Source of the DNA: Acidobacteriota bacterium
GTDB taxonomy: Bacteria; Acidobacteriota; Thermoanaerobaculia; UBA5066
Direction of reading: 5' to 3'
Assembly (NCBI GenBank): GCA_008363385.1
Contig: RHKY01000006.1
Span: forward strand, 124,001 to 188,000
DNA length: 64,000 nt
The notes beneath the pieces are model-generated. The model saw nothing but the letters and a program-made list of their open reading frames with translations, did no database searches and was not told the origin of the DNA. Position 1 is the stretch's first letter; each line of letters starts with the position of its first letter. The translations under genes and the position numbers were made by a program. Below are positions 55,256-64,000 of the stretch, piece after piece.

Positions 55256-56420
55256 TCATGACTGATTGCTGAAGTCGAACGGGCTCTCCTCCTGCAGCGG
55301 GTTGAGCTGGTCCGGCGCCTTGAGGGCCGCCTCCATCTCGTCCTGCGACAGGTCGGAGGTCGACTGGATCCCCTGGATCCTGAGCTTGAACTCGTTCGGG
55401 TTCGTCGACCGGCGGATCGCCTCGTCGAGCGTGATCAGGCCCGTCTTGTAGAGCTGGTAGAGCGACTGGTCGAACGTCTGCATCCCGTACTGCGACGTGC
55501 CGGCCTTGATGGCGTCGACGATGTACTTCGTTCTCGATGCAGTCGCGGATGTAGTTCGTCGCCACGAGCACCTCGACGGCGGGGACTCGGCCCAGCCCGT
55601 CGGCCCGCGGCAGGAGCCGCATCGAGATGATCGCCTTCAGGACGGCCGCCAGCTGGAGGCGGATCTGCTTCTGCTGGTGCGGGGGGAAGACCGCGATGAT
55701 GCGGTTGATCGTCTCGGTGGCGTCCATCGTGTGGAGGGTCGACATGACGAGGTGGCCGGTCTCGGCCGCCACCAGCGCCGTCTCGACGGTCTCGTAGTCG
55801 CGCATCTCGCCGACGAGGATGACGTCCGGGTCCTGCCGGAGGGCTGCCCTCAGCGCCGAGGAGAACGACTTCGTGTCGACCTCCAGCTCCCGCTGGTTGA
55901 CCATCGACTTCTTGTCCCGGTGGAGGAACTCGACCGGGTCCTCGATCGTCATGACGTGCTCGGCCCGGGTCGCGTTGATGTAGTCGATCATCGCGGCGAG
56001 CGACGTCGACTTCCCCGAGCCGGTCGTCCCCGTCACCAGGATCAGCCCGCGCGTCTCCTCGCAGATCTTCTCGAGGACCGGCGGCAGGAGGAGCTCGCGG
56101 ACCGTCATGATGCGGGCCGGGATGACCCGGCAGACCATCCCGACGGTTCCCCGCTGCTGGAAGATGTTGCAGCGGAACCGGCCCAGCCCCGGCACGGAGT
56201 ACGCGATGTCGATGTCGAAGTTGTTCTTGAACTTCTCCTTCTGGCGCGAGGACATGATCGAGAACGCCATCGCGATCGTGTCCTCCTGCATGAGCCGCTT
56301 CATGTCCGCCAGCGGGATCAGGTCGCCGTCCACGCGGATGATGGGGTGCGCGCCGACCTTCAGGTGGAGGTCCGAGGCCTTCCGCTCGACCGCGATCTTG
56401 AGCAAGTCGTTGATGTGCAT
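55256..56420 (-). pseudogene. pilT: Twitching-motility ATPase PilT, frameshifted near the C-terminus
   Basis: PilT-type AAA+ ATPase: Walker A GTTGSGKSTS, Asp box MTIEDPVEFLH, Walker B DVILVGEMRD, His box LVMSTLHTMDA. It powers pilus retraction. Reading breaks at about 55527-55530 after RDCIENE: the upstream frame would continue into unrelated sequence to 55122, while the correct family C-terminus (SQYGMQTFDQSLYQLYKTGL, ending FSNQS at 55256) lies in another frame. The span is 1165 bases, one more than a multiple of three, so a 2-base loss (GAGAACGA[GA]AGTAC) or 1-base gain is implied. GGAGG precedes the ATG. Real mutation or sequencing/assembly error cannot be told apart here. Confidence 0.88.
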
Positions 56421-56543
56421 CGATCGTTACCTCCGTCCGGGGGCCGCCGAACTGATACCGCTGAGCCAGAATAGGATTCTCGCGCCGCCGGGTCAACGAC
56501 GTCGCGCGGCCGGGGGCCCCGGCCGCCCCCGGGGAGGACCACG

Positions 56544-57197
56544 ATGACGAGCCTGACGGCTCCGCCCCCGCCCTCGGTACCGGCCCCGCCCGAGCCCGCC
56601 CTCCGTTTCGTCTCCGGCCTGGTCGTGGCCGCCGGGGCCTCCGCGCGATTCGGCGCGCCCAAGCTCGTCGCCCCGCTCGGCGGCGTCCCCCTCCTCCTCC
56701 GCTCGGTCCTCGCCTTCACCGGCGCGGGTCTCGGGGAGGTGCTCGTCGTCCTCGGGGCCCACGCCGACCTCCTCCTCCCGCTCCTGGCGGACCTGCCGGT
56801 CCGGCCGGTGCGGAACCCCCGCTGGGAGGCCGGGATGTTCTCCTCGGTCCGGGCCGGGCTGGCGGAGGTCTCCCCCGCCGCCACGCGGGTGGCCGTCTCC
56901 CCAGCCGACCTCCCGTTCCTCACGCCCGAGGTCGTCGCCCGGGTGGCGCGGGCCTCGCTGGAGGAGGGCGGCTCGGCCGTCACCCTCCCGGTCCACGAGG
57001 GGCGCCGGGGGCACCCGCTCCTCCTCCCCCGCCCCCTCGCCGCCCGGGTCCTGGGCTGGCCGGACGACGCGCGGCTCGACCGGCTCCTCCGCGAGCCCGA
57101 CGTCTCCGTCTCGGAGGTCGGGGGCTGCGGGCCGGGCGTCCTGCGGGACGTCGACACGCCCGGGGACCTCGCCGCGTCGGCTAAGCTCGGAGCGTGA
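56544..57197 (+). CDS. MobA/MocA-like NTP transferase
   Basis: 217 residues. Nucleotidyltransferase start VAAGASARFGAPKLVAPLGG (LxxGxSxRxGxPK), EMF-like RWEAGMFSSVRAG and SPADLPFLTPEVV match the MocA/MobA family that adds CMP/GMP to molybdopterin. Ribosome-binding site GGGGAGG precedes the ATG. It overlaps the xdhC gene, indicating maturation of a molybdenum hydroxylase located elsewhere. Confidence 0.88.
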   Translation: MTSLTAPPPPSVPAPPEPALRFVSGLVVAAGASARFGAPKLVAPLGGVPLLLRSVLAFTGAGLGEVLVVLGAHADLLLPLLADLPVRPVRNPRWEAGMFSSVRAGLAEVSPAATRVAVSPADLPFLTPEVVARVARASLEEGGSAVTLPVHEGRRGHPLLLPRPLAARVLGWPDDARLDRLLREPDVSVSEVGGCGPGVLRDVDTPGDLAASAKLGA

Positions 57198-57980
57198 GCG
57201 TCGAGGTCTTCCGCGCCCTCCTGGGGCTCCTGGAGGAGCACCCCCGCGTCGCCCTGGCCACCGTCGTGGAGGCGGTCGGCTCGACCCCCCGCGCCGCGGC
57301 CGCACGGATGGTCGTCCTGCCCGGCGGCTCGATCCGCGGCACCGTCGGCGGAGGGAAGTTCGAGTCGCTCGTCGTCGAGGACGCCCTGCGGCTCCTCGCG
57401 GGAGGCGCGGCACCGCTCCTGAAGGAGTACCGCTTCCTGCCGGAGGGCGAAGGGGCGTTCGGCGCGGTCTGCGGCGGGACCGCGCGTGTGATGATCGAGG
57501 TCGTGGAAAGGCCTCCGCGGCTCCTCGTCGTCGGCGCCGGGCACTGCGGGCGCGCGCTCTCGCGCCTGGCCTGTGCCGCCGGCTTCGAGGTGACGGTCGC
57601 CGACGACCGGGCGGACCTCCTCCTGCCCTCCTCGTTCCCCGCGGGCGCCCGGCTGGCGCCGGTGAAGCCCGACCTCTCCGACCTGCCGCTCCCCGGGCCC
57701 TCGGACGCCGTGGCCGTCCTCTCGCGCGGGCACGTCCTGGACGGCGTCGCGCTCCGGAGGCTGCGGGGCGTCCCGGCCGCCTATCTCGGGATGATCGGCT
57801 CGCGGGCCAAGAAGAAGGCGCTCTTCGACGAGCTCCGCGGCGAGGGCTTCGCCGAGGAGGAGCTGGCGCGGATCCGGTGCCCCATCGGCCTGCCGATCGG
57901 CGCCGACTCGCCCGAAGAGATCGCCGTCTCGATCCTGGCCGAGATCGTCTCGGTCCGGCGCGGGGGGTCCGGGGGGCGCG

Positions 57981-57997
<17 letters not shown>
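57194..57997 (+). CDS. XdhC/CoxI-family maturation factor
   Basis: 267 residues: N-terminal XdhC_CoxI motif RMVVLPGGSIRGTVGGGKFE, then a Rossmann domain with LLVVGAGHCGRALSRLA and C-terminal YLGMIGSRAKKKALFDEL. It inserts the sulfurated Mo cofactor into xanthine dehydrogenase- or CO dehydrogenase-type enzymes. GTG start overlapping the MocA-like gene. Its last 17 bases overlap ilvE on the other strand. The target enzyme is not in the window. Confidence 0.9.
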
Positions 57998-58921
<924 letters not shown>

Positions 58922-58925
<4 letters not shown>

Positions 58926-59686
58926 TCGGCGCCTCCCTCGGCGGCGATGTTATCCGATGGCGGCGAAGGGAAAACCGGGTCCCCACCCTCGGCCCAGAGG
59001 AGCCGGACGAGCCCCGCCACGACCGCGGTCTCGAGCCGGAGGACCCTCGGCCCGAGCCCGGCGAGCGCCGCGCCCGAGGCGGCCAGCGCCGCGGCCTCCT
59101 CCGCGTCGAGGCCTCCCTCGGGGCCGACGACGAGCGTGCCGCCCGGCCGCTTCCCGGGCATCAGCGGCGCCGCTCCCGGCACGAGGGCCACGACCGGCCG
59201 GACCGCGCCCGAGACGACGTCGCGGAAGGGGACCGGCCCGTCGACGCGGGGCACGACCGTCCGGTCGCACTGCTTCGTCGCCTCCGCGGCGACCCGGCGA
59301 AGCCTCGGGAGGCGCGCGGACAGCGCCCTCAGGTGCGCCTCCTGCGAGCGGGCGGCGGCGAAGAGGAGGAAGGCCGCCGCGCCGCACTCCGTCCCCTTCT
59401 CGACCGCCCACTCCACGCGCGACGGGTCGGACACCGCGAGCGCCACGGTGACGGCGGCCGCCGGCTCCCCGGCGGCCGGCAGGGGGACCAGGACGCGGGC
59501 GGCGGAGCGCCCCGGCAGGAGGACCGCCTCGGCGCGCGCTCCCGAGCCGTCCAGCAGGACGACGCGGTCTCCCTCCGAGAGACGGCGGGCCCGCACGTGC
59601 CGGGACTCCTCGGCCGGGAGGGGGACGAGGGCACCCGGCCGGAGCGCCGCGCCGGGGACGAGGAGGCGGGGCGGCGAGGACGTCAC
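58922..59686 (-). CDS. rsmE: 16S rRNA (uracil-N3)-methyltransferase
   Basis: 254 residues: N-terminal PUA-like domain (SRHVRARRLSEGDRVVLLDG) and a SPOUT knot with KGTECGAAAFLLFAAARSQ, TKQCDRTVVPRVDGP, TLVVGPEGGLDAEE and GPRVLRLETAVVAGL. It methylates U1498 of 16S rRNA. GTG start overlapping the prmA stop. Confidence 0.93.
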
Positions 59687-60513
59687 TCCGCCCGCGCCTC
59701 CACGGCGAGCCACTCCCCTTCCGCCGCCAGCCGGACGGGCTCGAAGCCCGACGCGCGCAGCGCGCGGAGCCACTCCCCCTCGCGGGAGAGGAGCTGGCCC
59801 GCCGTGACGAGCGTCCCGGCGCGGCGGGTCCGCCGGCGGAGGCCGGGGAGGAGGGGCGACAGCTCCTCCTCCAGGAGGTTCGCCAGGACCAGGTCGAACC
59901 GGGGCACGTCCGAGAGCGCCTCGAGCGGCCCGGCGAACGGCGAGACCCCCGCGGCGCGGTTCTCCCGCGCGTGGTCCCGGGTGGCGAAGGCCGCCTCGGG
60001 GTCGACGTCGAAGGCCACCACGGAGGCGGCGCCCGAGAGGGCGGCGACGAGGGCGAGCGGCCCGGCGCCGCACCCGACGTCCAGCACCGTCCTTCCCCTC
60101 GCGTCGAGCGACGACGCCAGACGCAGCGCCAGCCGCGTCGACTCGTGGGAGCCCGTCCCGAACGCGCGGACGGCCGGCACGAAGAGCCGTCGCCTCCCGC
60201 CCCCAGACGAGGCGCGGTCCCCCTCGTGAGGGTCGAGGAGCCAGGGCCCCACGGCGACCGCCCGGCGGAGCGCCGCCGAGGCCTCGACCCAGTCGGTCTC
60301 GGGCTCGGCTGCCTCGCGGGTCGCGGTGAGACCGCGCGCGGCGAACGCGATGACGGAGCGCTCGACGTCCTGCTCGGCCACCCAGACGCGGGCCCGGTCG
60401 TCCAGCGTCTCCCACGAGCAGGCGACCTCCTCGAGCGCCGAGAGGAGGTCTTCGTCGGACGGGACCCCGCCGTGAAAGGTCACCGACAGGCGAACCGCCC
60501 GACCGCCCGGCAC
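59683..60513 (-). CDS. prmA: Ribosomal protein L11 methyltransferase
   Basis: 276 residues. SAM-binding motif VLDVGCGAGPLALVAAL, acidic VVAFDVDPEAAFATRDHARE and the catalytic DLVLANLLEEELSPLLPGL follow an N-terminal L11-recognition domain and the FGTGSHESTRLALRL linker. It trimethylates L11. GTG at 60513 lies 5 bases after the dnaJ stop; a GTG at 60483 is possible. Confidence 0.92.
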   Translation of the reverse strand: MPGGRAVRLSVTFHGGVPSDEDLLSALEEVACSWETLDDRARVWVAEQDVERSVIAFAARGLTATREAAEPETDWVEASAALRRAVAVGPWLLDPHEGDRASSGGGRRRLFVPAVRAFGTGSHESTRLALRLASSLDARGRTVLDVGCGAGPLALVAALSGAASVVAFDVDPEAAFATRDHARENRAAGVSPFAGPLEALSDVPRFDLVLANLLEEELSPLLPGLRRRTRRAGTLVTAGQLLSREGEWLRALRASGFEPVRLAAEGEWLAVEARAE

Positions 60514-60518
60514 GCGCT

Positions 60519-61631
60519 TCAGCTCGCCAGGAGGTCCTTGAGGCGCTCGAGGAAACCCTTCTCGTCCTTCGTCGGGGTGCCGGAGGAGTCCCCGAGCGCC
60601 TCCGAGAGCCTCTGGACGGCCTCGCGCTGCGCCGCGCTGAGCTTCCTCGGGACGCGGATCGTCAGGACCACGTGCTGGTCCCCCTTGCCACGCCCGTCCA
60701 GCCGCGGGACCCCCTTCCCCCGGAGCGTGACGACGCGCCCGGCCGGCGTCCCCGCCGGGACGTCCACCGTGGAGTCGCCGTGGAGGGTCGGGACGGTGAC
60801 GCTCCCCCCGAGGACGGCGGTGGCGAAGGGGACGGCCCACGTCAGGATGACGTCGGTCCCGTCTCGCCGGAAGTGCTCGTGGGGCTCGACGGAGAGGACG
60901 ACGTAGAGGTCTCCCGGCGGGCCCCCGGCGCGCCCGTGGTTCCCCTCGCCCGTCAAGCGGATCCGGGAGCCGTCGTCGACGCCGGCGGGAACGGCCACCT
61001 TGAGGGTCCGGTCCTCGACGACACGGCCCTCCCCCTTGCAGGCGGGGCACTCCTCCTTCACCTGCTCGCCCGCCCCTTGGCACGCCGGGCACGTGCGCTC
61101 GAGCGCGAAGAAGCCCTGCCGGTACTGGAGCCGCCCGCGGCCGCGGCACGCCGAGCAGGTCGTCGTCCCGCTCCCGCCCTTGCCCCCCGACCCCCGGCAC
61201 TCCTCGCAGCGCTCGTACCTCCGGATCGGGACGGAGGACTCGACGCCGAAGGCTGCCTCCTCGAACGAGAGGGTCAGGTCGGTCTTCAGGTCCTCGCCGG
61301 GGCGCTGCCGGCCCCTCCGCCCCACGTCCCCGAACCCGAAGCCGAAGAAGTCGCCCAGGATGTCGGCGAAGTCCGCGAAGGCCGTCGGGTCGAAGCCGGA
61401 CGGACCGCCCCGGACCCCCTCGGCGCCGAAGCGGTCGTACCGGGCGCGCTTCTCCGGGTCGGAGAGGGCGGCGTACGCCTCGGCCCCCTCCTTGAACCGC
61501 TCCTCGGCCTCCTTGTTGCCGGGGTTGCGGTCCGGGTGCCACTTGAGCGCGAACTTCCGGTAGGCGGACTTGATGGCGTCCGCGTCGGCGTCCCGCGGGA
61601 CCCCGAGGGTCTCGTAGTAGTCCTTCGACAA
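60519..61631 (-). CDS. dnaJ: Chaperone protein DnaJ
   Basis: 370 residues, type I J-protein: J domain with KWHPDRNPG (HPD), Gly/Phe-rich linker FGFGFGDVG, four CxxCxGxG zinc repeats ([32 protein letters not shown]) and two C-terminal beta domains. It stimulates DnaK. A TTG start is indicated by the protein beginning [10 protein letters not shown]; 13 bases separate it from dnaK. Confidence 0.96.
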   Translation of the reverse strand: MSKDYYETLGVPRDADADAIKSAYRKFALKWHPDRNPGNKEAEERFKEGAEAYAALSDPEKRARYDRFGAEGVRGGPSGFDPTAFADFADILGDFFGFGFGDVGRRGRQRPGEDLKTDLTLSFEEAAFGVESSVPIRRYERCEECRGSGGKGGSGTTTCSACRGRGRLQYRQGFFALERTCPACQGAGEQVKEECPACKGEGRVVEDRTLKVAVPAGVDDGSRIRLTGEGNHGRAGGPPGDLYVVLSVEPHEHFRRDGTDVILTWAVPFATAVLGGSVTVPTLHGDSTVDVPAGTPAGRVVTLRGKGVPRLDGRGKGDQHVVLTIRVPRKLSAAQREAVQRLSEALGDSSGTPTKDEKGFLERLKDLLAS

Positions 61632-61644
61632 CGCCGCGCCGCCG

Positions 61645-63465
61645 TCAGCCCTTCTCGGGCCCCTTGTAGAGCATCGCGTTCGTCAGGATCCGGGAGACCC
61701 CCTGCATGTCGAGGAGCGCGTTCTCCACCTCTCCCCGCTCCTCCATCGTCAGGACCTCCCGGGCGTGCTGGAGCGTCCGGCCCACGCGGTCCCTCTCGTC
61801 GCCGCCGAGCAGGTTCCCGAACTCGCGGAAGATCCGGTCGTTGGCGGTGATGAGCCCCTCCAGCTTGTTCTTCAGCTGGCGGATCTCCTTGCGCTTGGCG
61901 TCCGCCGCCTTGGAGGCCTCGGCCTCCTCGATGATCCGGTCGATCTCCTCCTGCGACAGCCCGCCGGCCGGGTTGATCTGGATCCCCTGCGCGCGGCCCG
62001 TCGCCATGTCCCGGGCCGAGACGTTGACGATCCCCGAGGAGTCCACCGCGAAGGTCACCTCGATCTGCGGGACGCCGCGGGGCGCCGGCGGGATGCCGAC
62101 GAGCTGGAACTTGCCGAGCGACTTGTTCTCCTTGGCGATCTCGCGCTCGCCCTGCAGGACGTGGATCTCGACGGTGGACTGGTTGTCGCTGACCGTCGTG
62201 AAGATCTGGGTGTTCTTCGTCGGGATGGTCGAGTTGCGCTCGATCAGCTTGACGAAGATCCCGCCGTGCGTCTCGATGCCGATCGACAGGGGCGTCACGT
62301 CCAGGAGGACGACGTCCTTGATCTCGCCCCGGAGGACCCCGGCCTGGATCGCGGCGCCGATGGCGACGACCTCGTCCGGGTTGATGGAGCGGTTGGCGGC
62401 GCGGGCGAAGATCTCCTCGACCTTCCGCTGGACCTTCGGCGTCCGGGTCTGGCCGCCCACGAGGATGACGTTGTCGATCCGGTCCGGCGACAGCCCCGCG
62501 GCCGCCAGGGCGTTCTCGCACGGCCCCTTCGTCCGCTCCACGAGGTGGTCGACGAGCATCTCGAAGGTGTCGCGGGGGAGGACCTTGTTGATGTGCTTCG
62601 GGCCGGAGGCGTCCGAGGCGATGAACGGCAGGGCGATCGTCGTCTCCGTCGCCGTCGAGAGCTCGCACTTGGCCTTCTCGGCGGCCTCCTTCAGGCGCTG
62701 GAGCGCGAGGCGGTCCTGCCGGAGGTCGATCCCCGTCTGGGCGAGGAAGTCCGACAGGAGCCAGTCCATGATCGTCCGGTCGAAGTCCTCCCCGCCGAGG
62801 AAGGTGTCGCCGGACGTCGAGAGGACCTCGTACATGCCGTTGTCGATCCTCAGGATCGAGATGTCGAACGTCCCGCCGCCGAGGTCGTAGACGGCGATCG
62901 TCTCGTTCTGCTTGCTCTTCTCGAAACCGTAGGCCAGCGACGCGGCCGTCGGCTCGTTGATGATCCGCAGCACCTCCAGGCCCGCGATCCGCCCCGCGTC
63001 GCGCGTGGCCTGCCGCTGGGAGTCGTCGAAGTACGCCGGGACCGTGATGATCGCCTCCCGGATCTCCTCGCCGAGCGACTCCTCGCAGAACTCCTTGATC
63101 TCGCGCAGGACGAACGCCGCGATCTCCTCGGGGGCGAAGTCGCGGTCGCGGATCCGGATCTTCACGTCGCCGTTCGGGGCCGGCACGAGCGGGTAGGAGA
63201 GGTGCTCGCGGGCCTGCCTCACCTCCGCGTCGTCCCACTTGCGGCCCACGAGGCGCTTGACCGCGTAGATCGTCTGGGAGGGGTTCGTGATCGCCTGCCG
63301 CTTGGCGATCTGCCCCACCAGGCGCTCGCCGTCCTCGGTGAAGCCGACGATGGACGGGGTCGTCCGGGCTCCCTCCCGGTTCGGCACGACCTGCGGCGAG
63401 CCCACCTCGATCACGGCCGCGCACGAGTTCGTCGTCCCCAGGTCGATGCCGAGAACCTTCGCCAC
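61645..63465 (-). CDS. dnaK: Chaperone protein DnaK (Hsp70)
   Basis: 606 residues: ATPase domain ([44 protein letters not shown]), substrate-binding domain ([16 protein letters not shown]) and helical lid. The C-terminal disordered tail and terminal acidic motif common in bacterial DnaK are largely missing (ends LYKGPEKG), which is shorter than the ~638 residues of E. coli. GTG start with AGGAGG upstream. No CIRCE element is visible because the operon start is off the window. Confidence 0.97.
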   Translation of the reverse strand: MAKVLGIDLGTTNSCAAVIEVGSPQVVPNREGARTTPSIVGFTEDGERLVGQIAKRQAITNPSQTIYAVKRLVGRKWDDAEVRQAREHLSYPLVPAPNGDVKIRIRDRDFAPEEIAAFVLREIKEFCEESLGEEIREAIITVPAYFDDSQRQATRDAGRIAGLEVLRIINEPTAASLAYGFEKSKQNETIAVYDLGGGTFDISILRIDNGMYEVLSTSGDTFLGGEDFDRTIMDWLLSDFLAQTGIDLRQDRLALQRLKEAAEKAKCELSTATETTIALPFIASDASGPKHINKVLPRDTFEMLVDHLVERTKGPCENALAAAGLSPDRIDNVILVGGQTRTPKVQRKVEEIFARAANRSINPDEVVAIGAAIQAGVLRGEIKDVVLLDVTPLSIGIETHGGIFVKLIERNSTIPTKNTQIFTTVSDNQSTVEIHVLQGEREIAKENKSLGKFQLVGIPPAPRGVPQIEVTFAVDSSGIVNVSARDMATGRAQGIQINPAGGLSQEEIDRIIEEAEASKAADAKRKEIRQLKNKLEGLITANDRIFREFGNLLGGDERDRVGRTLQHAREVLTMEERGEVENALLDMQGVSRILTNAMLYKGPEKG

Positions 63466-63484
63466 GTTCCCTCCTGTCGCCGCC

Positions 63485-64000
63485 TCAGTCGGCCGGCGAC
63501 GACGCCGGCGGGGCCGGCGGGGGCGCCGCCGACACCTTCACGAGGGCCGGGCGCAGCAGCCGCTCGTTGAGAAGGTACCCCTTCTGGAAGACCTCGAGGA
63601 CGGAACCCGGCGGGACGTCCGCGGACGCCTCGAGCTGGACCGCCTCGTGGTACGTCGGGTCGAAGGGCCGGCCCAGCGCGGGGACCTCCGCGAGGCCGTA
63701 CCGCCGGAGCGTCTCCGCGAGCTGCCGCGCGATCATCTCGACGCCGGCGCGGAACTCCTGGCTCCCCTCGGCCGGGGCGTGCGCGATGGCGCGCTCCAGG
63801 TTGTCGAGGACGGCCAGGAGGTCCCGGAAGACCTCCGTCAGCGCGAACTTGAAGTAGTCCGCCTTCTCGCGCTCGGTCCGCCGCTTCAGGTTCTCGAAGT
63901 CCGCGACCTTCCGGACCAGCGTCTCGCGGAGCTTCGCGGCCTCCTCGTCGGAGGCGGCGGCGCGCTCGCGGGCCGCGTCGACCTCCCCGCGCAGCGCGTC
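63485..64000 (-). CDS. grpE: GrpE nucleotide-exchange factor, 5' end cut by window
   Basis: 172 visible codons. A long N-terminal coiled coil (LVRKVADFENLKRRTEREKA) and the C-terminal beta domain (FDPTYHEAVQLEASADVPPG, VLEVFQKGYLLNERLLRPAL) identify GrpE, which exchanges nucleotide on DnaK. It is just upstream of dnaK, the usual hrcA-grpE-dnaK-dnaJ order. The start codon lies beyond position 64000. Confidence 0.95.
   Translation of the reverse strand, partial: DALRGEVDAARERAAASDEEAAKLRETLVRKVADFENLKRRTEREKADYFKFALTEVFRDLLAVLDNLERAIAHAPAEGSQEFRAGVEMIARQLAETLRRYGLAEVPALGRPFDPTYHEAVQLEASADVPPGSVLEVFQKGYLLNERLLRPALVKVSAAPPPAPPASSPAD

Noticed and set aside
55500-55540. Programmed ribosomal frameshift in pilT.
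   Set aside because: No slippery heptamer or downstream structure is visible and PilT is not known to use recoding; mutation or sequence error is simpler.

Overview
The window is a very GC-rich (about 70% or more by eye), densely packed bacterial chromosome segment. Genes are mostly joined by 1-4 base stop/start overlaps (ATGA, GTGA, TTGA), and GTG starts are about as common as ATG. No rRNA, tRNA, phage, integrase or intact insertion sequence is visible. The gene content (complex I with Rex, a Ser/Thr kinase with a beta-propeller ectodomain, a PilT-type ATPase, a TolC/Yip1 efflux locus, very large TPR proteins, small secreted proteins of unknown family) suggests a Gram-negative, respiring, surface-motile soil- or sediment-type bacterium. 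Acidobacteriota is my best guess, with Myxococcota-like lineages as the alternative; this is inference from content, not phylogeny.

Layout. 1-2336 (minus): polysaccharide genes (family 2 glycosyltransferase, DUF3473-type polysaccharide deacetylase, malonyltransferase-like FabD cut by the window edge). 2360-14110 (plus): nuoA-E-F-G-H-J-K-L-M-N then rex. nuoB, C, D and I are missing from the operon. A Rex-type operator overlaps its apparent promoter, suggesting NADH/NAD feedback on complex I and on rex itself. 14129-22103 (minus): alpha-glucan phosphorylase, a MacB/LolD-type ABC ATPase, a Yip1 membrane protein, a TolC protein, and an OppD/OppF ATPase pair. 22181-23407 (plus): a bacterial deoxyhypusine-synthase homologue. 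23607-31681 (minus): a giant TPR protein, then the translation/secretion block rnhB-rplS-trmD-rimM-rpsP-ffh (listed by coordinate; transcribed in reverse). 32017-34935 (plus): a small repeat-rich lipoprotein with a clear promoter and terminator, two copies of a REP-like repeat, a secreted protein, a HAD phosphatase, a thioredoxin-like protein and a DUF309 protein. 34946-38761 (minus): two glycosyltransferases and a coiled-coil methyltransferase. 38781-39920 (plus): a TolB-like lipoprotein. 39945-43672 (minus): AI-2E/PerM membrane protein and the kinase. 43727-47786 (plus): queG, a NUDIX-Rieske fusion, a CorC/CNNM transporter-like protein, a 2Fe-2S ferredoxin and trmB. 47850-52006: pgsA (minus), a phosphohexomutase (plus), a TPR-AIM24 protein and a lytic transglycosylase (minus). 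52081-56420 (minus): alaS, recX and a frameshifted pilT. 56544-57997 (plus): a MocA-like/XdhC pair. 57981-64000 (minus): ilvE, rsmE, prmA, dnaJ, dnaK and grpE (5' end cut).

The most distinctive signal is regulatory. At the head of nearly every transcription unit that lacks a Shine-Dalgarno sequence, a TANNNT (-10-like) hexamer lies 6-10 bases before the start codon, which is the geometry of leaderless mRNA. One 19-base divergent gap appears to carry both promoters superimposed, and a 13-codon micro-ORF seems to be the leaderless entry point for oppD. Other notable items are the split complex I operon with a putative Rex operator, the NUDIX-Rieske fusion, the frameshifted pilT and a dispersed hairpin repeat family.
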